A stretch of DNA of 64,000 nucleotides from Chryseobacterium jejuense (GTDB taxonomy: Bacteria; Bacteroidota; Bacteroidia; Flavobacteriales; Weeksellaceae), in contig NZ_FNEG01000008.1 of assembly GCF_900100075.1 (NCBI RefSeq), positions 1-64,000 of the forward strand, read 5' to 3'. The position numbers and the translations under genes were made by a program. Shown in pieces: positions 16,465 through 25,922 of the stretch. Numbering within the stretch: the first letter of the stretch is position 1; every line of letters begins with the position of its first letter. Under the pieces are notes generated by a model that did no database searches, was not told where the DNA came from, and worked only from the letters and a program-made list of their open reading frames with translations.

Positions 16465-17901
16465 GTGCAGGAAAAATATATAGACGAAACAAAACAGGGC
16501 GAAGCATTTGCTATTGCCGAAAGACCTGAAAATTCTAAAAAACTGTTTTTAGAAAGCTATGGTTGTCAGATGAACTTCTCAGATTCAGAAATTGTTGCCT
16601 CCATTCTTAATGAACAGGGATATAACACAACTATGAAAGTAGAAGAAGCAGATCTGATCCTGTTAAACACTTGCTCTATTCGTGAGAAAGCCGAGCAGAC
16701 AGTGAGAATGCGTCTTTCCCAATTCAAAAATCTTAAGAAAGAAAAGCCAAACATGACGGTAGGGGTTCTGGGATGTATGGCAGAAAGATTAAAAACCAAA
16801 TTCTTAGAAGAAGAACAATTGGTTGACCTTGTAGTAGGACCAGATGCTTATAGAGACTTACCAAACCTACTAAAAGAAACAGATGATGGTAGAGATGCCA
16901 TCAACGTAATACTTTCCAAAGAAGAAACTTATGCAGATATTAATCCGGTTCGTTTAGGCGGAAACGGGGTTACAGCCTTTGTTACCATTACGAGAGGTTG
17001 TGATAATATGTGTACATTCTGCGTAGTTCCATTTACCAGAGGAAGAGAAAGAAGCCGTGATCCACACTCCATTATTGAGGAATGTAAAGATCTTGCCAAT
17101 AATGGGTATAAAGAAATTACCCTTTTGGGACAGAACGTAGACTCTTACTTATGGTATGGAGGCGGTCCTAAAAAAGATTTTGCCAAAGCATCTGAGATGC
17201 AGAAAGCAACGGCAGTTGACTTTGCTCACTTATTAGATTTGGTTGCTAAGGCAGTTCCGGAAATGAGAATCAGATTCTCTACATCAAACCCTCAGGATAT
17301 GAGCCTTGATGTATTTAAAATGATGGCGAAGCACGATAACATCTGTAAATATGTACACCTTCCTGTTCAGAGTGGAAGCAATAACATGCTTGAAGCGATG
17401 AACAGACAGCATACCCGTGAAGAATATCTTGAATTAATCAGAAAAGCGAAGGAAATTGTACCGGAAGTGGCATTTTCTCAGGATATGATTGTAGGATTCT
17501 GTAATGAATCAGAAGATGATCACCAGGATACACTAAGCCTGATGAGAGAAGTAGAATATGACTACGGTTATATGTTTGCTTATTCAGAAAGACCGGGAAC
17601 TCCGGCTCACAAAAAAATGGAAGATAATATTCCTGCTGATGTGAAGCAGAGACGTCTTGCTGAGGTGATTGCGCTCCAGGGAGAGCTTTCCAGAATGAGA
17701 ATGGTGTCTTATGTAGGAAGAGTTCATCAGATCTTGATTGAAGGAACTTCCAAAAAGAATCAAAACCAATGGAAAGGAAGAAATTCCCAAAATGCAGTTT
17801 GTGTCTTTGATAAGCTTGAAGGGCAGCAAATAGGTGACATTGTGGACGTTTTTGTGTATGATAACACCCAGGGCACACTTTTAGGGAAAATCACAGAATA
17901 A
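16465..17901 (+). CDS. miaB: tRNA methylthiotransferase MiaB
   Basis: About 479 aa. Adds the 2-methylthio group to i6A37 of tRNAs reading UNN codons. The N-terminal UPF0004 domain carries the auxiliary cluster cysteines C34, C70 and C104; the radical SAM motif CDNMCTFC gives C179, C183 and C186; a C-terminal TRAM domain follows (about 410-479). There is no ATG in a sensible place. GTG at 16465 (reading MQEKYIDE) is my choice because it gives the usual length, with TTG at 16456 as the alternative. Cytoplasmic. Ten bp before the next gene. Confidence 0.93.
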   Translation: MQEKYIDETKQGEAFAIAERPENSKKLFLESYGCQMNFSDSEIVASILNEQGYNTTMKVEEADLILLNTCSIREKAEQTVRMRLSQFKNLKKEKPNMTVGVLGCMAERLKTKFLEEEQLVDLVVGPDAYRDLPNLLKETDDGRDAINVILSKEETYADINPVRLGGNGVTAFVTITRGCDNMCTFCVVPFTRGRERSRDPHSIIEECKDLANNGYKEITLLGQNVDSYLWYGGGPKKDFAKASEMQKATAVDFAHLLDLVAKAVPEMRIRFSTSNPQDMSLDVFKMMAKHDNICKYVHLPVQSGSNNMLEAMNRQHTREEYLELIRKAKEIVPEVAFSQDMIVGFCNESEDDHQDTLSLMREVEYDYGYMFAYSERPGTPAHKKMEDNIPADVKQRRLAEVIALQGELSRMRMVSYVGRVHQILIEGTSKKNQNQWKGRNSQNAVCVFDKLEGQQIGDIVDVFVYDNTQGTLLGKITE

Positions 17902-17910
17902 ATTTAAGTT

Positions 17911-18426
17911 TTGAAGGCGGTTTCCCTTTTTACTTTATTTTCCTTTGTTCTGTTTTCGTGTCAGGCAGAGAAAAACAGGAGTAAATATCCGGATACTGTA
18001 GGTGATATAGCTTTTGATGAAAAATTGGATGAAGCAGGCTTTAAGAAATGTGGAGCAGGAAAAGACAGACCTTTCAGTTTTCAATATTATCACGGACCTA
18101 AGATGTTCGATTATAAGGGAGAAAAAATTGCTATCGTTCAAAAACTTAAAAAAGAAAATATATATTCAGAAAAGAAGGTCAACGGATATATTACCGTTAG
18201 ATTTTTAGTAAATTGTGAAGGAAAAACAGGCCTGTTCAGGCTAAAGCGCATGAACTCGGATTTGAAAGATATTGCTTTGGATGAAGAATTGGAAAACAAG
18301 CTGTTGAAATTCACAAAATCATTAAATGGCTGGATGCCGAAAGAGATAGAAGGTTTAAAAGTAGATTACTATCAGTATTTAACCTATAAAATTGAAGATG
18401 GAAAAGTTTCAGAGGTATTACCTTAG
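17911..18426 (+). CDS. Lipoprotein with a TonB-C-like domain
   Basis: 171 aa starting at TTG 17911; an in-frame stop lies just upstream and the frame has no earlier start, so TTG is forced. Signal peptide with lipobox LFSC (Cys 17). The second half (NGYITVRFLVNCEGKTGLFRL ... LNGWMPKEIEGLKVDYY) follows the TonB-C layout, so this is a more distant third member of the local secreted family. It overlaps the following gene by 29 bp and probably shares its transcript. Function unknown. Confidence 0.6.
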   Translation: MKAVSLFTLFSFVLFSCQAEKNRSKYPDTVGDIAFDEKLDEAGFKKCGAGKDRPFSFQYYHGPKMFDYKGEKIAIVQKLKKENIYSEKKVNGYITVRFLVNCEGKTGLFRLKRMNSDLKDIALDEELENKLLKFTKSLNGWMPKEIEGLKVDYYQYLTYKIEDGKVSEVLP

Positions 18427-19195
18427 CTTTTTGTTACTTATAGTGTACACCAATACTATTGCACAGGTCAACTGTAATGCAATAGAGGGTGAGGACTGCA
18501 AAAAAGCCTGTGAACTTTATAACACAGCTTCAGATTTACAAGGCTCTTGGGAATCACAGGAAGGATTTGATAAAGCGATAGAGCTTTGCCCGGATTTCTC
18601 CAATGTTTACATGGAGAAAGCAGTGCCTTATCTCAAAAACGGAGATTTTGCAACCTGGAAAATCCTGATTGATAAAGCTGTTGCCTTAGACCCTAAAATG
18701 CATCTTGGCTACAGAGGCTGGTGCAAATTTCAATTTTTAGGAGACTATAAGGGAGCTATTCAAGACTTAGAAGAGTTTCGTAAATATTATCCTGAAGATC
18801 TTGGCAGATCTTTAAATGGAGATTATCATCTGGATGTAGTTAAAGCTATGTCCTACAGTGCTTTAGGGAAGAAAGGAAAGGCCGCCGGAATTATTGAACA
18901 CCTGTTGGCTACAAGAGGATATGTAAAAGGCATGTTCGATCATTACCAGCTTGGTGTGACTTATTTTGAGCTGGGTAGATATGATAAAGCCCTTGAGAAT
19001 TTTGAAAAACAAAGCAAAGAAAACAACTTTGCTGAGAATATATACTTTAAAAGTAAAGTTTCTAAAATTAGAAACAAAGATTATTTGGATTTGAAAATGT
19101 TAGCCTTAAAAACGTACGATGAAGGTAAGACAATGAAAGATGTCTATACTCATCATTTTAACAAAGTCTACAGACAGCAGATTGAAGAGCTGTAG
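18398..19195 (+). CDS. Secreted TPR-repeat protein
   Basis: 265 aa from ATG 18398 (a TTG two codons upstream is less likely). Signal peptide about 1-22 (TIA|QV). Residues 30-235 read as tetratricopeptide-like helical repeats (AIELCPDFSNVYMEKA, DKAVALDPKMHLGYRG, YFELGRYDKALENFEKQ). No enzyme motif. TPR proteins in the periplasm normally scaffold complexes; which one is unknown. The start lies within the end of the preceding lipoprotein gene, which points to translational coupling. Confidence 0.65.
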   Translation: MEKFQRYYLSFLLLIVYTNTIAQVNCNAIEGEDCKKACELYNTASDLQGSWESQEGFDKAIELCPDFSNVYMEKAVPYLKNGDFATWKILIDKAVALDPKMHLGYRGWCKFQFLGDYKGAIQDLEEFRKYYPEDLGRSLNGDYHLDVVKAMSYSALGKKGKAAGIIEHLLATRGYVKGMFDHYQLGVTYFELGRYDKALENFEKQSKENNFAENIYFKSKVSKIRNKDYLDLKMLALKTYDEGKTMKDVYTHHFNKVYRQQIEEL

Positions 19196-19231
19196 AATAG
19201 TAACATTCAATCAATAATCAAAAATTTACTT

Positions 19232-20518
19232 ATGAGCAACGAGTTACAAAACATAAAAAACCGCTTCGGAATTATCGGGAACTTTCCGGCACTCAACAGG
19301 GCCCTGGAAAAATCGATACAGGTTGCCCCTACCGACATCTCCGTTCTTGTTATCGGAGAAAGTGGAGTAGGAAAAGAATTTATTCCGAAGATCATTCATT
19401 CAGAATCCAGAAGAAAACATCAGCCTTATATCGTAGTCAATTGTGGAGCTATTCCTGAAGGAACGATAGACTCAGAATTATTTGGGCACGAAAAAGGAGC
19501 TTTTACAGGAGCTACTGCCACCAGAAAAGGATATTTTGAAGTAGCAGATGGCGGAACTATCTTCCTGGATGAGGTAGGTGAACTTCCTTTACAGACGCAG
19601 GTTCGTCTTTTAAGGGTACTTGAGAGTGGCGAATTTATGAAAGTAGGATCTTCGCAGGTACAAAAGACCAATGTAAGAATCGTAGCAGCTACCAACGTTA
19701 ACATGATGAAGGCTATTCATGACGGAAGATTCCGTGAGGATCTGTATTACCGTTTGAATACCGTTCAGATTGATATGCCGCCTTTAAGAGAAAGAAAAGG
19801 AGATGTCCATTTGCTGTTCAGGAAATTTGCAATAGATTTTGCAGAAAAATACAGAATGCCTGAACTGGAACTGGAGCAGAGTGCCGTTCATTATATAGAA
19901 AACTATGCTTTCCCAGGTAACGTCCGCCAATTAAGGAATCTTGTTGAGCAGATGACCGTTGTGGAAAGAAACAGAAATATCACTGCAGAAAAACTTGCAG
20001 AATATATTCCGATGGAAACCCACCTTCCAATGGTGGTAAATAATCAGAATACTCCAAAACCAAATGATTTCGGAAGCGAAAGAGAAATCATGTATAAGAT
20101 TCTCTTCGATATGCGAAACGATATTAATGATTTAAAATCCTTAACTTCGGAATTAATAAAGAACAGAGGAACAGCTGATCTAAGTAATCATGAGAAAAGT
20201 CTGATTAACAGAATCTATACTCCTGAAACTCAGCCGCAGATAAATTCAGGCTCTTTACTGTATTTTGAGAATAATGACGCTCCGGCAGTACAGACACCTA
20301 CCATTATTTCAAGCCCGGATGATAGCTACGAAGATATTGAGGATATTGAAGTAGAAGAAAACAGACCCGAATCACTCTCTCTTCAGAATAATGAAAAGGA
20401 TTTGATTATCAAAGCACTGGAAAAACATAAAGGAAGAAGAAATAGAGCTGCAGACGAGCTGGGAATTTCACAGAGAACTTTATATAGAAAAATAAAACAG
20501 TATAATCTGGAAGATTAG
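19232..20518 (+). CDS. Sigma-54-dependent AAA+ activator without sensor domain
   Basis: 428 aa. The AAA+ domain begins almost at the N-terminus: Walker A GESGVGKE (42-49), the sigma-54 contact loop GAFTGA (89-94), Walker B GGTIFLDEVGE and the arginine-finger region REDLYYRLN. A linker of low complexity (about 265-385) leads to a C-terminal Fis-type helix-turn-helix (RNRAADELGISQRTLYRKIKQ). There is no receiver, PAS or GAF domain, so it may be constitutive or controlled by a partner. The first gene of a row with a membrane protein, lptE and the acidic protein; that order is typical of flavobacteria. Confidence 0.88.
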   Translation: MSNELQNIKNRFGIIGNFPALNRALEKSIQVAPTDISVLVIGESGVGKEFIPKIIHSESRRKHQPYIVVNCGAIPEGTIDSELFGHEKGAFTGATATRKGYFEVADGGTIFLDEVGELPLQTQVRLLRVLESGEFMKVGSSQVQKTNVRIVAATNVNMMKAIHDGRFREDLYYRLNTVQIDMPPLRERKGDVHLLFRKFAIDFAEKYRMPELELEQSAVHYIENYAFPGNVRQLRNLVEQMTVVERNRNITAEKLAEYIPMETHLPMVVNNQNTPKPNDFGSEREIMYKILFDMRNDINDLKSLTSELIKNRGTADLSNHEKSLINRIYTPETQPQINSGSLLYFENNDAPAVQTPTIISSPDDSYEDIEDIEVEENRPESLSLQNNEKDLIIKALEKHKGRRNRAADELGISQRTLYRKIKQYNLED

Positions 20519-20533
20519 TAAAGCACAATAAGT

Positions 20534-21238
20534 ATGAATGTAAATTTAAAACCTAAGCCGATTAATTTTAAATTCGGGGATTATATTAACAAGGGTATCG
20601 AACTTTTAAAGAAAGATTTTGGAAATATTTTTGTTGCATTTTTAGTGTGCATGATCATGTCAATCATCCCTTTTTGTGGAATGCTGGCAATGGGCAACAT
20701 GTATAAATATCTTCAAAAATTAAATAGAAATCAACCTGCTAGCCCCGGAGATATTTTCGACTTTAAAGACTTTATGCCTTATTTTATTCTACAGCTCATT
20801 ATTTTTGGAGCCGTTTTAATCATTTACATTCCACTGATTATTGTATTAGCACTAACAGGAGCATTATCTGGTAGTGATGACCCTAACCCAATGGCAGCGT
20901 TTTTTATGTTTCCTTATATATTTGCAGTAATGATAGCGATCTATTACTTTGCATTAAAAGCTTTCTATATTACTCCTTTAATAAGTCTTAAAGGAATTAA
21001 AGATTTAAAAACAGCCTGGAATATTTCAAAGGTAATGACCAAAGGAAATCTTATATCAATTCTTCTTTTCTCATTTGTAGTAGGACTTTTAGCTCAGATA
21101 GGTTTTCTTGCTTGTGGGATCGGAATTTTCCTGACCCTTCCCTTTGTATATGCTGCTAATTATTTTGCTTACGAAGATGCTATTCAACAAATTGAATTTG
21201 ATGAAATCACTGAAATTGGATCTAAAAATGAATTTTAA
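20534..21238 (+). CDS. Multi-pass membrane protein
   Basis: 234 aa with about five hydrophobic segments (around 31-53, 77-105, 120-140, 170-190, 195-215), two of them close together. A cytoplasmic N-terminus and an acidic C-terminal tail (DAIQQIEFDEITE). The pattern resembles the DUF975/YciC type of integral membrane proteins, but I would not assign a function. It follows the sigma-54 activator by 15 bp and overlaps lptE by 11 bp, so it belongs to that operon. Confidence 0.65.
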   Translation: MNVNLKPKPINFKFGDYINKGIELLKKDFGNIFVAFLVCMIMSIIPFCGMLAMGNMYKYLQKLNRNQPASPGDIFDFKDFMPYFILQLIIFGAVLIIYIPLIIVLALTGALSGSDDPNPMAAFFMFPYIFAVMIAIYYFALKAFYITPLISLKGIKDLKTAWNISKVMTKGNLISILLFSFVVGLLAQIGFLACGIGIFLTLPFVYAANYFAYEDAIQQIEFDEITEIGSKNEF

Positions 21239-21779
21239 AAATAAAAATATCAGTCTGAAACAGCCATTGCGAATGATGGTGCTCTTTGCACTGCTGGGAG
21301 TATTAAACTCATGCTATAGCTTTACAGGATCATCTCTTACAGATGAGAAAACCGTTCAGATCAACGAGTTCCCAAACAATGCTTCTCTTGTAAACCCAGC
21401 ATTGTCACAACAGTTCTCAACCGATATTCAGAACAGGTTTTTACAGAGAACTACTCTGAAAGGGACAAAATCAAATCCTGATATTCTGATAGAAGGAGAA
21501 ATTTCAGACTATGCTATTACGCCTACTACCATCAGCTCCAATACGCAGACAAATCCTGCAGGAGGAGTGGTACAACAGGCTCAGAATAAACTTACAATTA
21601 CTGTAAAAGTACATTACGAAAATAAAGTACACCCGGATTCCAGTTTTGACAGAACGTATACGGATGAAGCTGCATTTAACAGCAGTTTGTCACAGAGTGA
21701 GATCGAAAACTCTCAAGTGAAAATTGTGACTGAGAGAATTATTAACAAGATTTTTAACGACATTGTAGCGAATTGGTAA
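21228..21779 (+). CDS. lptE: LptE-like lipoprotein of LPS transport
   Basis: 183 aa from ATG 21228; the frame extends further upstream but only inside the previous gene. Lipobox LNSC is preceded by a hydrophobic signal. The body (SFTGSSLTDEKTVQINEFPNN in parts, a core of strands, and ERIINKIFNDIVANW at the end) agrees with the Bacteroidota LptE family. LptE would plug the LptD barrel in the outer membrane and help insert lipopolysaccharide. LptD is not in the window. Overlaps the preceding gene by 11 bp; next gene 1 bp later. Confidence 0.82.
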   Translation: MNFKNKNISLKQPLRMMVLFALLGVLNSCYSFTGSSLTDEKTVQINEFPNNASLVNPALSQQFSTDIQNRFLQRTTLKGTKSNPDILIEGEISDYAITPTTISSNTQTNPAGGVVQQAQNKLTITVKVHYENKVHPDSSFDRTYTDEAAFNSSLSQSEIENSQVKIVTERIINKIFNDIVANW

Positions 21780-21780
21780 G

Positions 21781-23883
21781 ATGAATCCCAGAGTTTTAGA
21801 ATTAATAAAAAATCCGAAAAATATTCAGTCAGAAGATCTAGGTCTTTTGAAGGATGAGATTCACGCATTTCCCTATATTCAAAATATCAGGGCACTTCAT
21901 CTGTATGGAGTACACCTGTATGAAAAGGAGAATTATCAGAAAGAACTTTCCATAACAGCGGCTTATACCACTGATAAAAAAATTCTTTATCAACTGATCA
22001 ACGGGAAAATTCAGCAAGAAGTAAAATCGGTAGTAACGGAAGATAAACCATCTGTAATTGCTGCTGATAAGCCTGTAAAGTACAACTATAATGTCAAAGG
22101 TTTCCCGATAAAAAGAGAAGAATCTGCCCCAGCTCCTGAAAATGAAGAGGCAGCAGAAAAGGAAACATGTATAGTACAGACAGAGCAGGAAGTAAAGCAT
22201 CTTTATGTAAATGGAGAACGCAATAGAATTCTGTTTGAAGGCGAAGAAAACTTCCTGAATGAAGAAAACCCTGAAACGATAGATCTTGAATCTACATTAG
22301 AATCAGGAACACTTGTAACCCAAAGATCAGAACCGGATACTGCTACAGTGCCAGTTCAAGAGGAAGCAGAAGAAAGCTTTACACCGGGAACTGTTATTAA
22401 TGAAGATCAGATTACGTCAGAAGCAGTAGAAGAAAAAGTTGAAGAACAGGAAAATCTGAGTTTTGAAGAAACCGAAGCTTTATTACCAGAAGCAAAAGTA
22501 GAAGAAAATGCAGTTGAAGTTCCAATAGAAGATGCTGAAGGCATTGTTGAAGAAGAAGTTCCTGTTTCAGAAATTAAAGAAGAGACAGAGCCTTTAATAG
22601 CGGAAGCAATTGTTGAAGAAAGCATCGTTGATGTTCCAGCAGAAGATGCTGAAGCTATTGCTGATGAAGAAATTCCTGTTTCTGAAGTTGAAGAACAGAT
22701 CACGGAAGAACCGGATGCAGAGTTAAGTTTCCATGGAACAGAGGCCTTCTTGCCGGATGTTAAAATTCAGGGCAATAATGATGAGGTTGCTGAAGCCGTT
22801 GAAACTCCAGTACTCAATGTGAACAAGCATGAGGAGGAGATGAGACGCTTGATTGAAGAGGTTGAGAAAAAGATGAAGGAAACTAAATCTGCTCAGCAAG
22901 AAGAACAAGTAGAGCCAGAAGCTGTTGAAGATCATGAGATAAGCTTCGCAGAGACACAAAGTTTCCATTTCTGGTCAACAGATCAGGAAAATTCAGTACA
23001 AGCGGAAGAGGCAAAAGAGGAGGAGATACAGACAGAAGCAGCTGAGCATACAGAACCTGAAGTAGAAGTTACAAAAGAAGAAGTTGTAGAAGAAACGGTT
23101 CCTGAAGTTCAGGCAACATGGAAACCTATGAGCCTTGAATCTAATGTACCTGATTCTTTAATTAATAAACAGGCAGAAACTGTTGCTCCTGCAGTAAATA
23201 TTCCTGTAGTAGTGGAAATGCTTTCTACAGAGGTAAAAGTTGAAAATAGAGAGGCTCTTGAAGAACCTGAGACTATAATAGCGCTTCCTGTTGAAGATAT
23301 TTCTGCGGAAAAAGAGGAAGAACAATCTGAAACTCCTGAAGAAATACAGGAGATTAATGAAGCAGCTCCTAAGAAGGATGGGGAAGTTCCGGTAATGAAT
23401 GTCTCATTCTTTGGTAGTGATATTTCGAGTTTGAAAGTTGGCGAATCGAAGGAAGCTAAAGAAGAGCCTATAAAAGAAGAACCAATGAAGGAAGTAGCGG
23501 TGGAAAGTATTCCTCAGTCTCCAATCAATAGCAACGTTCCAGGATTTATCAATACATGGCAAAGCTGGCTGAAAATTGGCAGAACAGAAGAGGACGAGGT
23601 TGAAAAGGAGAAAGAGGAGATTAAAGAAAAAGCAATTGAAACCTTTATTGAAACCAATCCTAGGATCAGCCAATTGAGAGAAGAAAGTTCCTATGTTGTC
23701 AAAGAAAAGAATGATGATATTTCCCACTTGATGACCGAAACACTAGCCAATCTTTATTTCGAACAAAAATTATATGCTAAAGCAATTAAAGCATTTGGAA
23801 TACTGATTAAAAAACATCCGGAAAAGAAAGAATATTTCGAAACCAGAATTAAAGAAATCAAAGATTTTAGAAGTAAAAACTAA
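21781..23883 (+). CDS. Large acidic protein with repeated motifs and TPR-like end
   Basis: 700 aa, no signal peptide. Residues 1-80 and the last 60 (HLMTETLANLYFEQKLYAKAIKAF and on) are helical and TPR-like. The middle (about 100-560) is extremely rich in Glu and Val and unlikely to fold compactly. It carries a recurring motif, SF followed by a T- or S-containing turn and an aromatic (LSFEETEALLPEAK, LSFHGTEAFLPDVK, ISFAETQSFHFW, VSFFGSDISSLK), and a tandem block of about 43 residues (EETEALLPEAKVEEN ... VPVSEI, then again). It follows lptE by 1 bp. Conserved position in flavobacteria; function unknown. Confidence 0.7.
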   Translation: MNPRVLELIKNPKNIQSEDLGLLKDEIHAFPYIQNIRALHLYGVHLYEKENYQKELSITAAYTTDKKILYQLINGKIQQEVKSVVTEDKPSVIAADKPVKYNYNVKGFPIKREESAPAPENEEAAEKETCIVQTEQEVKHLYVNGERNRILFEGEENFLNEENPETIDLESTLESGTLVTQRSEPDTATVPVQEEAEESFTPGTVINEDQITSEAVEEKVEEQENLSFEETEALLPEAKVEENAVEVPIEDAEGIVEEEVPVSEIKEETEPLIAEAIVEESIVDVPAEDAEAIADEEIPVSEVEEQITEEPDAELSFHGTEAFLPDVKIQGNNDEVAEAVETPVLNVNKHEEEMRRLIEEVEKKMKETKSAQQEEQVEPEAVEDHEISFAETQSFHFWSTDQENSVQAEEAKEEEIQTEAAEHTEPEVEVTKEEVVEETVPEVQATWKPMSLESNVPDSLINKQAETVAPAVNIPVVVEMLSTEVKVENREALEEPETIIALPVEDISAEKEEEQSETPEEIQEINEAAPKKDGEVPVMNVSFFGSDISSLKVGESKEAKEEPIKEEPMKEVAVESIPQSPINSNVPGFINTWQSWLKIGRTEEDEVEKEKEEIKEKAIETFIETNPRISQLREESSYVVKEKNDDISHLMTETLANLYFEQKLYAKAIKAFGILIKKHPEKKEYFETRIKEIKDFRSKN

Positions 23884-23893
23884 GATATAATAT

Positions 23894-23936
23894 AAAAGGT
23901 ACAGCTCTAGGAGACTGTACCTTTTGTTTTTTATTC
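23894..23936. terminator. Bidirectional terminator
   Basis: An 11-bp perfect stem AAAAGGTACAG (23894-23904) with 23915-23925 around a 10-nt loop, followed by T. It separates the acidic-protein gene from the convergent DUF4126 gene. Confidence 0.85.
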
Positions 23937-24536
23937 AGTTGAAGGTGTTTTTCTGCCCCTTAGCTTCCTCCATGCTTTTCGGCCATATACCACTACCAAA
24001 ACCAATAAGATAATAGCTAGAATAGCTGCAATAATAGGAGCTACCATTGCAAGTACAGTCATGATGCCGGCTCCTGCGGTCTCAGTAGTTCCCACTACAG
24101 AATTTCCCAACCCTCCTGTGGTGGCTGTAGAAGCTGCCCGTATCCCTGCAAAACCGGAACTTATGGTAGCAGCTGTTCCTCCACCTGCAATTAAAGCCAG
24201 CGCCCATTGCGGAAATGTACCTAATTCGGCAAACTGACTGGCAAATAAGATAGAGCCGGCTACAGTAGCCATTGGAACAGAAACAGTATCCAATAAATGA
24301 TCTACGAATGGGATATAATAAGCTAAAATTTCAACAACCGTTGCGATTCCCGTAGTGATGAGTGCAGGTAAACCCGCCAGCCATTCAAAACTTTCACTCA
24401 TTGGAATCCAATGAAAATAAGAAGCAAGACTTACGGCAAACAGAGGAAGAAAAACCCTGAAGCCTGTGGCAGCAGATAGTCCAATGCCGATAAAGGCACT
24501 AATGACATACGAAAGATAGGGAACTTGATCCAACAT
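23931..24536 (-). CDS. DUF4126 membrane protein
   Basis: 201 aa, strongly hydrophobic with several glycine- and alanine-rich membrane segments (SAFIGIGLSAATGFRVFLPL, a central SGFAGIRAASTATTGGLGN loop, and a last segment AAILAIILLVLVVVYG) and a basic C-terminal tail (RKAWRKLRGRK). The ATGFRVFLPL and GGGTAA signatures fit DUF4126. Function not known for the family. Monocistronic. Confidence 0.75.
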   Translation of the reverse strand: MLDQVPYLSYVISAFIGIGLSAATGFRVFLPLFAVSLASYFHWIPMSESFEWLAGLPALITTGIATVVEILAYYIPFVDHLLDTVSVPMATVAGSILFASQFAELGTFPQWALALIAGGGTAATISSGFAGIRAASTATTGGLGNSVVGTTETAGAGIMTVLAMVAPIIAAILAIILLVLVVVYGRKAWRKLRGRKTPSTE

Positions 24537-24822
24537 ATTAATTTTCAGATTTATTGTTTCCTATAAAATTACAAAAAGTATGCGAGATGTAAAGAATCTG
24601 AATTTTGAGAGAGATTTGGGATACGAGTTGCGCAGTTTCGGTTTGTCGGCAAGTATAGACTTGATACAGAAAATCTATGAAATATAGGCTTAGAGAAGCT
24701 TATTGCGTAATCATCTGTGTGAGAGAAAAAAGAAAAAAATCTGTGTAATCAGTAAGGTATGCGAGAGGAAGCCATCAGTAGGGTTTAATACTATCCTAAC
24801 TGTTAGGCTTCTCTATCAAAAA
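24537..24822. other. Intergenic region with a hairpin near rnpA
   Basis: 286 bp without a gene. GAAGCC (24768-24773) with GGCTTC (24806-24811) and inner complementary CAGT/ACTG bases form a hairpin just after the rnpA stop on the minus strand, but without a T run, so termination is uncertain. The 10-mer GTATGCGAGA occurs twice (near 24580 and 24758). Confidence 0.4.
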
Positions 24823-25194
24823 TTATTTTTTCTGAGCATCACAAAGCTTGATAAACTGTGCTTCCACATCCTGAAACTTGGCAGGCATTTCGGAAGAAAC
24901 CCAAAATAGCATGGCCCTTGTTTTTTCTCCAAAAGCTTCTTTAAATAAGCCTTTATTTAATCGATAGCACTCTCTTAGCAACCTTTTAATACGGTTTCTG
25001 TGAACCGCTCTTTTGAAATATCTTTTAGAAACAGAAACGCCAAACTTTCCGCTTTCAATGGGGATAGTGGGCTTGTCTTTCAAAATAATGATTCTCAGAT
25101 TTCCAGAAGTCCGCCATTTACCTTTTTCAAAAAGTAAACTGATCTCTGTATTTTTTTTGAGCTTTTCCGCTTTCGGATATTTGGTATTCTGCAT
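24823..25194 (-). CDS. rnpA: Ribonuclease P protein component
   Basis: 123 aa, small and basic. The conserved RNR box is seen in HRNRIKRLLRE, preceded by FGVSVSKRYFKRAV. With the catalytic RNA (not in the window) it matures tRNA 5' ends. It is the last gene of a tatD-tcdA-rnpA transcript; its ATG overlaps the tcdA stop by one base. rpmH is not adjacent, unlike in many bacteria. Confidence 0.93.
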   Translation of the reverse strand: MQNTKYPKAEKLKKNTEISLLFEKGKWRTSGNLRIIILKDKPTIPIESGKFGVSVSKRYFKRAVHRNRIKRLLRECYRLNKGLFKEAFGEKTRAMLFWVSSEMPAKFQDVEAQFIKLCDAQKK

Positions 25195-25922
25195 TAATCT
25201 TGTTTCGCTAGTAGAGAGTTGATAACTTCAGCAGCAGCATACAACCCGAAAATTGCAGGCATATAGCTTATTGTTCCGTAAAAAGATCTTTTATAATTAG
25301 TTCCGTCAGTCATTTTCAAACTGTCTTCATCCTGAATATCATTAGCAAAAACACAACGAACCCCTTTGTCAATTTTAACTTTTTTCAACCTTTTTCTTAC
25401 TTGTCTTGCAAGGTGGCAATGTTCGGTTTTGCTAATGTCTCTCACCAATACTTTGCTTGGGTCGGTTTTTCCACCTGCTCCCATTGAACTTACAACCTTT
25501 ATTCTTCTTCTTTTGGCAGCAATAATCAAACTAAGTTTTGGTGTAACGCTGTCAATACAGTCCAAAACATAATCAAACTTTGCAGAATCTAAAACTTCAT
25601 CCATTCTTTCAGGATTTAGAAACTCATTGATTTTGGTTAAATTAAGATCAGGATTAATATCTAAAAGCCTTTCTGCAACAACTTCTACTTTATGTTTTCC
25701 AACAGTAGAACGTAAAGCCGGTAATTGTCTGTTAACATTGGTAATATCCACTGTATCACCATCCACGATCGTCATCGTTCCTACTCCGGCTCTCGCCAGA
25801 AATTCAGCAGCAAAAGAACCTACACCGCCTAAACCAACAACCAAAACAGTGGCTTTATTCAATTTTTCCAAACCTTCTTCTTTTACCAAAAGTTCCGTTC
25901 TTTCCAACCAGTATTTATCCAT
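25194..25922 (-). CDS. tcdA: tRNA threonylcarbamoyladenosine dehydratase
   Basis: 242 aa E1/ThiF-like enzyme. The nucleotide-binding GLGGVGSFAAE is at about 31-41. DGDTVDITNVNRQ follows, then the catalytic region with DCIDSVTPK, KVVSSMGAGGK and SKTEHCHLARQVRKRL. It uses ATP to cyclise t6A37 of tRNA to ct6A. Cytoplasmic. Overlaps tatD upstream by 8 bp and rnpA downstream by 1 bp, so all three are co-translated tRNA/nucleic-acid genes. Confidence 0.9.
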   Translation of the reverse strand: MDKYWLERTELLVKEEGLEKLNKATVLVVGLGGVGSFAAEFLARAGVGTMTIVDGDTVDITNVNRQLPALRSTVGKHKVEVVAERLLDINPDLNLTKINEFLNPERMDEVLDSAKFDYVLDCIDSVTPKLSLIIAAKRRRIKVVSSMGAGGKTDPSKVLVRDISKTEHCHLARQVRKRLKKVKIDKGVRCVFANDIQDEDSLKMTDGTNYKRSFYGTISYMPAIFGLYAAAEVINSLLAKQD

